Positions 54,575 to 62,392 of a DNA stretch of 64,000 bases are shown piece by piece; within the stretch, counting starts at the first letter, position 1; each line of letters opens with the position of its first letter. The DNA is taken from positions 62,001 to 126,000 of the forward strand of contig PCBK01000052.1 in the NCBI GenBank assembly GCA_002731275.1, given 5' to 3'. Both the position numbers and the translations under genes were made by a program. Origin of the DNA: Deltaproteobacteria bacterium. Lineage in GTDB: Bacteria; Myxococcota_C; UBA6777. A model generated the notes under the pieces. The model searched no databases and had not been told where the DNA came from. It saw only the letters and a list, made by a program, of their open reading frames with translations.

Positions 54575-54629
54575 CTCAATGCTCCAGCTTGTTTGACGTA
54601 TCGCCTGTTATGCTCTGTGCTCCCTTTGA

Positions 54630-54644
54630 CCTGGTAACACCAGG
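54630..54644. promoter_or_regulatory. Palindrome upstream of rpoH
   Basis: CCTGGT and ACCAGG flank a three-base centre, about 55 bases upstream of the rpoH start, in the 236-base gap shared with the divergent kinase gene. Operator or mRNA thermosensor element; undecided. Confidence 0.3.
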
Positions 54645-54810
54645 AAATAGAACATACTTCTTATACGTTTGACACCCCACAAAGGTTTTGGTCTTGTGTT
54701 TTGATGCCAACTTCTTTCAAGACTTTTCTCAAACTCTTTACTATATACATGGCATCCTCTATCATAGTACGAACAAGTCATTCGTTTGGTTTAATCCCTA
54801 AGCAAAAAAT

Positions 54811-56772
54811 ATGCCGATTTCAGATCATTTAAAAATCAAGCCAACCGTTTACGGACGCTATATCTTGTTGAACAAGATCGCCGTGGGTGGGATGGCAGAA
54901 GTCTTTCGCGCCAAATCTTTTGGTGCAGAAGGATTCGAAAAGCTGATCGCGATCAAACGCCTGTATCCTCACCTGTGTGAAGATGAGTCGTTTGTCAGAA
55001 TGTTTATCAACGAGGCCAAGCTCGCTGCGACGCTGAACCACGTCAATATTGCGCCGATCTACGACTTTGGCAAGCGAGATGGTCTCTACTACATCGGCAT
55101 GGAGTACGTGCGCGGATGCGATCTTTCGGATCTGATCGAACGTTGCCGTCAACGCAAACAACAGGTGCCACTCGGCCTCGCGGTGTGGCTCTTGATCGAG
55201 ATCTGCAACGGTCTCGACTACGCACATAGAAAACACGACGATCTTGGCAATTTTCTGAACCTGATCCACCGAGATATCACACCACAGAACATCCTCCTCT
55301 CCTACGAAGGTGAAGTCAAAATCACGGACTTTGGGATCGCGAAGGTCCAGATTCTCGGTCGAGATGAGACAACAGGTGGTGTGCTCAAGGGGAAATTCAG
55401 CTACATGTCTCCTGAGCAAGTCCGCGGTGAACGGATGGATCACAGGAGTGACATCTTCTCGTTGGGGATCGTGGCTTGGGAGCTGTTGACTTGCCAAAAG
55501 ATGTTTGATGGTCCCAACGACTATCACATCCTGGAGAAGGTCCGCGAAGCGCTCTTTATCCCACCACGTCAAATCAACCCAAACCTGCCTCCAGAGCTCG
55601 AACGGATCTTGATGCGTGCGCTCACCCGCTTCCCACAAGATCGCTATCCAAGTGTAGGTGAACTGCGCCTCGACTTGCTGCGCTTTTTGAGCGGCTCTCA
55701 TCTCTTCCCATCGCGCGCTCACCTCTCCGCCTTCGTCAGAAAACTCTTCAAGGAAAAATTGGAGACAGGTGCCAGAGAGATCCTCGCGGAGACGAACATT
55801 GCACGTGAGCTGCACGAGCAACAATTGCGCGAGTCGAAAGACTACGTTCCCGAAAATTCTCTGTTCCCATCTTCCCCTCATATGGTCCGCCCGCCAGTCT
55901 CTCCGAGTGTCGAAAACAAACCCGTAGAGATCCTCGCAGGAGGCCCCTCCAACTTCGCGTTACCCTCGATGGGTGGGCCACAAAAGTCAGCGACACCTCC
56001 CAACTCAATCGTCGCACGACATATGCCGAAGGTCGGATTTCGCCCCGAAGACTTCCCACTTGAAAACGACGAAGAAGAAGACGAACCAACACTGCCAGAC
56101 GTCTCCAAACTCGAACAAGAGAGCCGTCCTGCGCCACAATTGCCTGCCATGCCAAAAGGAATGCCAAAGGCACCGCTCGGTCCTCCGATGCCTCCTCCAA
56201 GTATGCCAGCACCAGCAGGCAACCCCAATATGATGGCGGATATTGAAGCCGCATTGTCTCCACAGGCCGATACCCCAACGCTCGCTTCGAGGCCGGAAAA
56301 GCTCGCCCCTCGGCCAGCACACATCCCACTGGGTCCCAATGTACACGATGACGATGATATCTTCGTCTCGTCTTTCTCCTTCCGGAGATATCTCTCTTTG
56401 ATCGTAGGGGTTGGGACCTTCCTGCTTGGCGTACTGATCGTCATCGTCCTCTCCATGCTCCTCAAAAAGCAAACGGGCTTACAACCTTCTCCTGCACCTA
56501 TGACGAGACAACAGGCATCCACGCACCGCCAAGCACCACCAGCGGCCCGCGCAGCAGCAAAAGGCTGGCTCATGATCGAATCGACCCCATGGGGATACGT
56601 GTACATCAATGGAAAACTTGGCGCCGTTACACCCTACAAAAAACAACTCCCAGTGGGACAATACCGCGTCCTTGTCGTCTTCCCTCGCCGTGGGAAGAAC
56701 ATCAAAAAACAACTGGTTGTCACAGTCAGAGCCAACCAAACGACGAAGAAACTCGTCAACGCGCGTCGGTGA
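54811..56772 (+). CDS. Transmembrane Ser/Thr protein kinase with PEGA ectodomain
   Basis: A 653-aa kinase. The kinase domain (~13-300) has IAVGGMAEVFRA, IAIKRL, HRDITPQNILL (Thr in place of the HRD-loop Lys), DFGIAKV and MSPEQV. A Pro/Met-rich acidic linker follows, one membrane helix (~530-555: LIVGVGTFLLGVLIVIVLSML), then a C-terminal PEGA domain (GWLMIESTPWGYVYINGKL, LPVGQYRVLVVFP). PEGA domains are wall- or surface-associated beta modules. The catalytic half is closely similar in plan to that of the kinase at 41905. A second PEGA protein follows at 57119, so the two may work together. Confidence 0.92.
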   Translation: MPISDHLKIKPTVYGRYILLNKIAVGGMAEVFRAKSFGAEGFEKLIAIKRLYPHLCEDESFVRMFINEAKLAATLNHVNIAPIYDFGKRDGLYYIGMEYVRGCDLSDLIERCRQRKQQVPLGLAVWLLIEICNGLDYAHRKHDDLGNFLNLIHRDITPQNILLSYEGEVKITDFGIAKVQILGRDETTGGVLKGKFSYMSPEQVRGERMDHRSDIFSLGIVAWELLTCQKMFDGPNDYHILEKVREALFIPPRQINPNLPPELERILMRALTRFPQDRYPSVGELRLDLLRFLSGSHLFPSRAHLSAFVRKLFKEKLETGAREILAETNIARELHEQQLRESKDYVPENSLFPSSPHMVRPPVSPSVENKPVEILAGGPSNFALPSMGGPQKSATPPNSIVARHMPKVGFRPEDFPLENDEEEDEPTLPDVSKLEQESRPAPQLPAMPKGMPKAPLGPPMPPPSMPAPAGNPNMMADIEAALSPQADTPTLASRPEKLAPRPAHIPLGPNVHDDDDIFVSSFSFRRYLSLIVGVGTFLLGVLIVIVLSMLLKKQTGLQPSPAPMTRQQASTHRQAPPAARAAAKGWLMIESTPWGYVYINGKLGAVTPYKKQLPVGQYRVLVVFPRRGKNIKKQLVVTVRANQTTKKLVNARR

Positions 56773-57118
56773 GTCAACGCCAAGAAAAGCCTGCGACCAA
56801 GGCCTCCACAGAAAACCACTGGCTACACATACTCTCTGCGCCTCCTGTTTGTCGCCTTCATTCCACATATACTCCTCTTTCTGTACAAACTTTCCTTCTA
56901 TCGGTATGATAAGGGTTTCACACACGCGCTAGCACTTTTCGACCGGCAATACGTGTAAAGACACCACGAGAAGTTGGAAACCATCTTGACCTTCCCAACG
57001 CAATTCGCTAAAAACGAAGGCGAGTTGCTTCAATCACTTTGGGAAGGGGAGCGGGCTTTACGTCTTGTGTCGATTCACACCAAAGACGCCTTGCTCTTCA
57101 CCAATGGGAGATACATCC
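56773..57118. other. Intergenic region between the two PEGA genes
   Basis: About 345 bases. A possible -10 TATGAT (near 56905) has only a poor upstream hexamer. No convincing reading frame; the frame at the 3' end that stays open back to 57065 lacks a signal-peptide start. Confidence 0.45.
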
Positions 57119-58576
57119 ATGTGTCATAAAAGTATGTTTCAACGATGGGTTTTGTTAGCCCTGTGTATGTGTGTTGTGACGCTCTCGTCCTCAACAGCCG
57201 ACGCAAACGCGCGTGTTGCGTTGTTGCCTGTGGAGACGGGGAGCAATCTGAGCTCCAGTGATATGGCGTGGACGATGCGCCTTGTAGGTTGGGCATTCCG
57301 CCGAAAAAAGCGGATCAATGTGCTCTCCCAACAGACCATCGACAACATCCTGCTCTCTGCGCCCAAGATGAGTTCAAAAGATCGATTTGTCATTCAATTT
57401 ATGCGCAAGTACCTGAAGAAAGGGAGAACGATCTACGAAGATAGACAAGGCTTGTTCCGCAACAAGCGCTTCCGTTACTCCCTCGTCGCCTTGAAGAAGG
57501 CGAGTAAACTCTCCAAGAAAGTTGAGCGATGGGTGCCCAACGATTTGATGAGAGATCTTTACATTTATAAAGGCCTCAACTATCTCGGGTTGAGAAAAGG
57601 CCAGATGGCACGTGATTTTCTCATGAAGTCCATCGCGCTCGATCCCCAACATCGCCTCCCTCCAGGAGGTATCCCCTCACAGGCACGCAGTTACTACAAC
57701 GTCCTGCGCAACTGGATCGTCAAAAGAGCACAGTACAAGATCACCATCAAGTCGGTCCCAGCAGGTGCAAAAGTCTTTTACAACATGAAATATCAGGGCA
57801 AAACGCCCTACACTGTCGAAGACATTCCACCAGGGCGTCACCTCTTTCGGATCTCCAAGGTCGGTTATCTCCCATGGCAACGCAAAGCCAACTTTAGCCC
57901 CAAGCAACTGAAAGGGCGCAAATCGCTAAGCGTTACGCTCGTGCTCAAGCGCGATCCGAAAGCTCTGACACTCGATGGAATACCACTGTTTGCCAAAGGC
58001 GCTGGGATCGATCCGCTGATCCTCGATCGCCTCGAAGCCATCCAAAAGAAACTGCGTGTCAAGCAACTCTACATGCTCCAAGCCCGCCAAACCAAAACAG
58101 GTCGCATCCTCAAAGTTGCGATCTTCAAGAAGGGGCGACGAGAGATCCGATACAAGACGATCCCCATGGGGAACACACGCTCCAACTACCGCGCCGCGGT
58201 GATCGCTTATGTCAACGCAGAAGCTCGCCAACTCGTGCCCACAGCGCCCCCCCCCATCGTCACGAGACGGCGGACACGCGTCGCGTTACAACCCAAAAGA
58301 ACACTCAGGCGTCCCTTGCAACCAGAACCTCGGAGAACTCTCCGAACGATCCGCAGACGTCGGGTCCGGACGGCCGCGCTCACTCCTGTAGGAGGCCCGA
58401 CCAGACGACGAAAGGTCAAAGATCGAACCCCGAGCAAACCCGTCCCACTTTATCAAAATGGACTCTTTTGGGCTGCCACCGTTGGTGGAGCGCTCGTTGT
58501 TGCAGGCGTAGTCGTCGCCGTCACCCTCCCCAAACCTCCAGAGACTGCAACACTTATTGTAGCTGTCGGTCAATAG
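57119..58576 (+). CDS. Exported PEGA-domain protein
   Basis: A 485-aa exported protein. A signal peptide (WVLLALCMCVVTLSSSTADA) precedes a TPR-like helical region (~30-190), a PEGA domain (~210-290: YKITIKSVPAGAKVFYNM, IPPGRHLFRISKVGYLPW), a region ~300-385 of unknown fold, a basic Arg/Pro linker and a C-terminal membrane helix (GLFWAATVGGALVVAGVVVAVTL). This is the usual plan of large myxobacterial PEGA proteins. The ATG at 57119 has GGGAG nine bases upstream. First of five consecutive rightward genes for envelope proteins. Confidence 0.8.
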   Translation: MCHKSMFQRWVLLALCMCVVTLSSSTADANARVALLPVETGSNLSSSDMAWTMRLVGWAFRRKKRINVLSQQTIDNILLSAPKMSSKDRFVIQFMRKYLKKGRTIYEDRQGLFRNKRFRYSLVALKKASKLSKKVERWVPNDLMRDLYIYKGLNYLGLRKGQMARDFLMKSIALDPQHRLPPGGIPSQARSYYNVLRNWIVKRAQYKITIKSVPAGAKVFYNMKYQGKTPYTVEDIPPGRHLFRISKVGYLPWQRKANFSPKQLKGRKSLSVTLVLKRDPKALTLDGIPLFAKGAGIDPLILDRLEAIQKKLRVKQLYMLQARQTKTGRILKVAIFKKGRREIRYKTIPMGNTRSNYRAAVIAYVNAEARQLVPTAPPPIVTRRRTRVALQPKRTLRRPLQPEPRRTLRTIRRRRVRTAALTPVGGPTRRRKVKDRTPSKPVPLYQNGLFWAATVGGALVVAGVVVAVTLPKPPETATLIVAVGQ

Positions 58577-58595
58577 ATATAGCGTGAGGAGACGC

Positions 58596-59369
58596 ATGAT
58601 TTCTCGGATTGTTTGTATGTTTTTATCGATTCGTGTGTGGATTGTTTTGTGTGTTTTTTGTAGTCTGCCCTTGTTGACACATTGCGAGTACATCGCACGC
58701 TTTTACATCCAAATCAACGAAGGCCCCAACAACCCCTGTCTCGGGATCAGCCACTTTACCTTCGTGATCGAAGGACTCACTGCTGACAGCAGCGAAGATG
58801 TACGCCATCACCACGTCACCGGAGTCCATCCATCGGAGCTGCTCTGGGACTCCGCAGGCCGCTGCCAAATCAGTGGAATTCCACTCAAAAATATCAACTT
58901 CGGTGGACGAAAACAGATTATCATCACAGCCTTTGATTCCACAAACACAGCCATCAGCACTGGAAAATCTGACCCCTTCCTGCTCGAACCCTCCGGAGAA
59001 GAGGTCCAACAACAAATCGCGCTGCCGATCCAGCGCGCCGCAGACAAGAAAAAAGGCACGCTGGTCATTCGCTTCACGGAAGCACTCCCCCCTGCGACAA
59101 ACAGGATCGAGGTGCTGCTCGATAAAGTTGACGCCCTCCCCCAGGATCTCAGACGTATCTCCATCAACACCAAAACCGATCCACCTACTTTTCTGATCAT
59201 CAGCAACGTCCCCGACGCCAACAACAGAAACATCCAGTTGACAGCGTACTCAAGTGACAAAAAAGCTGGTGACTACAAAGGCACCTATACACTGCCAACG
59301 GCGTCTGCAACGCCGGGCACCGCGAGCCAACACGTACAACGCCTGACCGCAAAGTTTTCCACGCAGTGA
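58596..59369 (+). CDS. Exported protein of unknown function
   Basis: A 257-aa exported, beta-rich protein. A signal segment (IVLCVFCSLPLLTHC) may end as a lipoprotein Cys, though His at the -1 place is unusual. The body has alternating strands (HFTFVIEGLTADS, QIIITAFDSTNTAIST) without a recognised family. GAGGAG lies six bases before the ATG at 58596. It starts 19 bases after the PEGA gene, so the two are probably cotranscribed. Confidence 0.7.
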   Translation: MISRIVCMFLSIRVWIVLCVFCSLPLLTHCEYIARFYIQINEGPNNPCLGISHFTFVIEGLTADSSEDVRHHHVTGVHPSELLWDSAGRCQISGIPLKNINFGGRKQIIITAFDSTNTAISTGKSDPFLLEPSGEEVQQQIALPIQRAADKKKGTLVIRFTEALPPATNRIEVLLDKVDALPQDLRRISINTKTDPPTFLIISNVPDANNRNIQLTAYSSDKKAGDYKGTYTLPTASATPGTASQHVQRLTAKFSTQ

Positions 59370-59661
59370 TGACTTGTACATCCAACGGAGACAACTCTCC
59401 TCACACCTTGTTGGCAGCACCTTGAATAGCAAACAACTGATGTAAAACGCATCAAAAGACCCCCCAAAGGGGTTCAGCTTTATGACCTCATGTAGTAAAC
59501 ATGTAAGGACTTACTGTTCCAGTATCAATACAAAAGATATGACGTATTTCACAACACAAAAGAAAGCACAAAAGTCTTGAAAAGGAATTCCAAATGTGCT
59601 ATCTGACAAAAACCTCGCGCCATGCGATTACCTATTCCGACTCTCGTGCGAAGGGCCGAAC

Positions 59662-60348
59662 ATGAAAAAGTTAATTTACCTGCTCATAGTGTTCACTTTC
59701 ATTTTCCAGCCGGAGCCAGCTCAGGCCGATATCAGCTCCGATCGACATCGTCCAAATGATGATGCCGTCAAAAACCGCTTGTACAGCAAGACCAAAAAGC
59801 AAGAGCTCACTGCGATCTTCGCGATGAGCACAAATGATGCGTTCTACCAAAACTACTTTGTAGGTGTGTCCTATGGATACCACTTCAACGAGTGGTTATC
59901 CCTTGGTGTTCTCTTGAACGCATCATTCCAGCAAGATACAGGATTGACAAAGACATTGAAGTTGGAGCCTGCACAAGGCGGCTTTGGTGTCACTCCTGAT
60001 GTGCGCAGACCATTCATCTTCTCACTGGCAGCGATCGAAGCACGACTCGCGCCTATCTATGGCAAGATCAACTTGTTTAGTGAGACCGTCATCCACTACG
60101 ACATTTTTCTGTTGTTGAGCGGTGGCTTGATGTTGACCAACCCCCCTGATGTGACAGGAAATGGCGAGATGGGATTCCATCCATACGGTGCAGTCGGTGT
60201 CGGTCAACGATACTTCTTGCTCCGCTGGCTCGCCCTGCGTTGGGAGTTCCGTGGTCTGTTCACATACGAAACATTTGAAAATCGAGGCAATGAAACGCGA
60301 TTCCGTATGGATATGTCGTTCAACCTTGGTTTCAGTTTCTTCTTCTAA
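59662..60348 (+). CDS. Outer-membrane beta-barrel protein, myxobacterial type
   Basis: A 229-aa protein with a signal peptide (LIYLLIVFTFIFQPEPAQA). The mature start AVKNRLYSKTKKQELTAIFA, followed by NDAFYQNYFVGVSYGYHFNEWLSLGVLL, matches the small outer-membrane beta-barrel family common in myxobacteria, where similar proteins occur next to TPR proteins. Alternating strands continue to a terminal FNLGFSFFF, a good barrel-assembly signal (aromatic C-terminus). AAGGG precedes the ATG at 59662. It is followed 33 bases later by a TPR gene. Substrate or partner unknown. Confidence 0.8.
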   Translation: MKKLIYLLIVFTFIFQPEPAQADISSDRHRPNDDAVKNRLYSKTKKQELTAIFAMSTNDAFYQNYFVGVSYGYHFNEWLSLGVLLNASFQQDTGLTKTLKLEPAQGGFGVTPDVRRPFIFSLAAIEARLAPIYGKINLFSETVIHYDIFLLLSGGLMLTNPPDVTGNGEMGFHPYGAVGVGQRYFLLRWLALRWEFRGLFTYETFENRGNETRFRMDMSFNLGFSFFF

Positions 60349-60381
60349 GAAAGACAACCCCTTTTGGGAGGCATATAGACG

Positions 60382-62112
60382 ATGATGAGAAGGATTGTAG
60401 CGTGCCTTGTTTGGTGTATTGCAGCCACTACGCTGGTGTATACCCCTGGTTTCGTTGGGCAGGCCGAAGCACAAACAATGACCCCACGAGAGATCCGCTA
60501 CCAGTGGAAAAAAGCAGCTCGTGCGTACCGTCAAAAGAAATATGAGCGAGCGTCCATGCTCCTCTTTGATATCATCGAGAACGGTGCGGCGCTGCCAGGC
60601 TTCCAAAGAAGCTCAAGATACATGATGGCAGGCGCTCTGTTCCGCCAAGATCTCAAGCTCGTGTCGTTGCGTTATATCATTCAGTTGCTGAGCACGACAA
60701 AGACCTCTCAGATCGACCAGCCCTTTCTCAACTCACTGCGAGGCCTCCTGCGTATCGCACAGAGCATCGGTGATGAAACACTCGTCGTCAAAATGCTCCG
60801 CCAGGTCAAACCTCTGCTTCGTACGCCTCCCAAGGGCAAAGATCCTATCAAGTTCTTGTTGGCCTTGCCCGAGCGCTACAAAAAAAGTGCAAAGCGTACA
60901 AGAAAGTGGCGCAAACGACGCAAGCGTATGCGCAACACACTCGCGTACTTCCTTGGCCGTATGAACTTCCTCAAGCGTAGTAAAAAAGGGTTCTTCCTCG
61001 CCCACCGCTTCTTCAATGTGATCAAGCCCGAGGCTGCAAACAACTACTACGCCAAAGCCCTCTACATGAAGGGTGTCATGTACGCATGGCGTCAACGCAA
61101 CAAAAACGCGATCAAGCAATTTCGCAAGATCCTCGCGCTGAAAGCCAACAAGCCCAAGTTCAAAAACGACCTCAAGCGCATCAAAGAGTACGCACAGTAC
61201 GGAATCGCACGTGCATTTTATGCACAAGGAGTACGTACAAAAGGCCGCGCTCCCAAACTCGCACGAAAGATCCTCGTGCGCTCGCTGCGTGAGTACTCAC
61301 GTCTGTCCAAACAACGTGGTGTCTTTCAAGCACAAGTGCTCTTCGAGACTGCTTATGTCCACTTCTGGCTTGACCAGTACCACTTCGCGCTCGGAAAACT
61401 CATCGCGCTGCAGTCCCCCTACTATCTGCTTGGATTCTTCCCTGAATTGCAGATCCTTCGCGCGCTCATCTACTACAGAAACTGCAAGTACGAAGACACA
61501 AAGCAAACTGTCTTCCGCTTTGAGAAGAAGTACCAACCACTCAAAAAACAACTCAAAGAGATCGTCGCACGACGCAAAAAGAAAAAGTGGTTGATCCAGT
61601 ACTTTGAATACTATCTCAAACAAGAACAACTGCTGAAAGCCGGACAAAAAACGGAAATTCCAAGCTCCATCGTCGCCCGCCTTGGCGAAGAAAAGTCCTT
61701 GAAGAACTACCGTCTGCTCCTCGACAAGTTGACCAACGAGTTGAAAATCATCCGCTCCAAAGGCGCGCGATGGAAAGAGTCCAACCTCGGTCGCTCCTTG
61801 CTCGAAGTCGCACTCGGCTTCCGCACAACCTTGAAAAAGTTCGCTGGCGCGAACATCTGGCGCTCCATGAGACAAGTCCTTCGCGAGCTGAGCAAGCTCC
61901 TGAGTGACTCCGGCGTCATCCAACTCGAAACACTCCAGGCACAGAAAAAAGAGCTGATGAGATACGCTGAAGGTGGTGGTATCGAACAAGATGAATACAG
62001 ATACACCATCGTCACCGAACAATCTCACACCTACTGGCCTTATCAAGGAGAGTACTGGCGCGATGAAATCGGGAATTACCGAGAATTCATCCAGGGTGAA
62101 TGCAAACAGTAA
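60382..62112 (+). CDS. Exported TPR-repeat protein
   Basis: A 576-aa exported protein with a signal peptide (cleavage near QAEAQ) and helical TPR-like repeats along its length (RAYRQKKYERASMLLFDII, ALYMKGVMYAWRQRNKNAIK, FQAQVLFETAYVHFWLDQYH). It is strongly basic (many Lys/Arg pairs, e.g. KWRKRRKRMRN). The plan suits a periplasmic scaffold binding acidic or wall partners. GGGAGG lies upstream. It is between the barrel gene and a second TPR gene of the same type. Confidence 0.8.
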   Translation: MMRRIVACLVWCIAATTLVYTPGFVGQAEAQTMTPREIRYQWKKAARAYRQKKYERASMLLFDIIENGAALPGFQRSSRYMMAGALFRQDLKLVSLRYIIQLLSTTKTSQIDQPFLNSLRGLLRIAQSIGDETLVVKMLRQVKPLLRTPPKGKDPIKFLLALPERYKKSAKRTRKWRKRRKRMRNTLAYFLGRMNFLKRSKKGFFLAHRFFNVIKPEAANNYYAKALYMKGVMYAWRQRNKNAIKQFRKILALKANKPKFKNDLKRIKEYAQYGIARAFYAQGVRTKGRAPKLARKILVRSLREYSRLSKQRGVFQAQVLFETAYVHFWLDQYHFALGKLIALQSPYYLLGFFPELQILRALIYYRNCKYEDTKQTVFRFEKKYQPLKKQLKEIVARRKKKKWLIQYFEYYLKQEQLLKAGQKTEIPSSIVARLGEEKSLKNYRLLLDKLTNELKIIRSKGARWKESNLGRSLLEVALGFRTTLKKFAGANIWRSMRQVLRELSKLLSDSGVIQLETLQAQKKELMRYAEGGGIEQDEYRYTIVTEQSHTYWPYQGEYWRDEIGNYREFIQGECKQ

Positions 62113-62148
62113 CACCCCCCATCAATGGATCTGACAGGAGGTCATCCC

Positions 62149-62193
62149 ATGTATACCAAACGACTTTTGATATCCTCCCGCGCCCTCACATAA
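62149..62193 (+). CDS. Possible 14-codon leader peptide
   Basis: A perfect AGGAGG (62135-62141 region) stands seven bases before an ATG that opens a 14-codon frame (MYTKRLLISSRALT). It lies in the 280-base gap before the last TPR gene. The strong ribosome site is the only support; it could be a remnant of a start for a longer, now interrupted frame. Confidence 0.2.
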   Translation: MYTKRLLISSRALT

Positions 62194-62392
62194 TCCATCG
62201 TGATGTTTACGGCACCGACAGATTCATGCGCCATCCTCTCCACGCACACCAACAATCGTTACCCGCACTCGAAAGTACCGCTCAGGTACATTTTGATAGA
62301 CACTCAGCAAAAAGGCTCCCCCTCGCCCCATTCGTCCATTGTGGTCGTCTCGCAGGTGAGATCGAGCCCTTCACCCACATCGGAGGCTTGAT

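Noticed and set aside
54829-55881. 350-codon antisense frame opposite the kinase gene at 54811
   Set aside because: The sense strand encodes a full kinase with all catalytic motifs; the antisense product has no recognisable feature.
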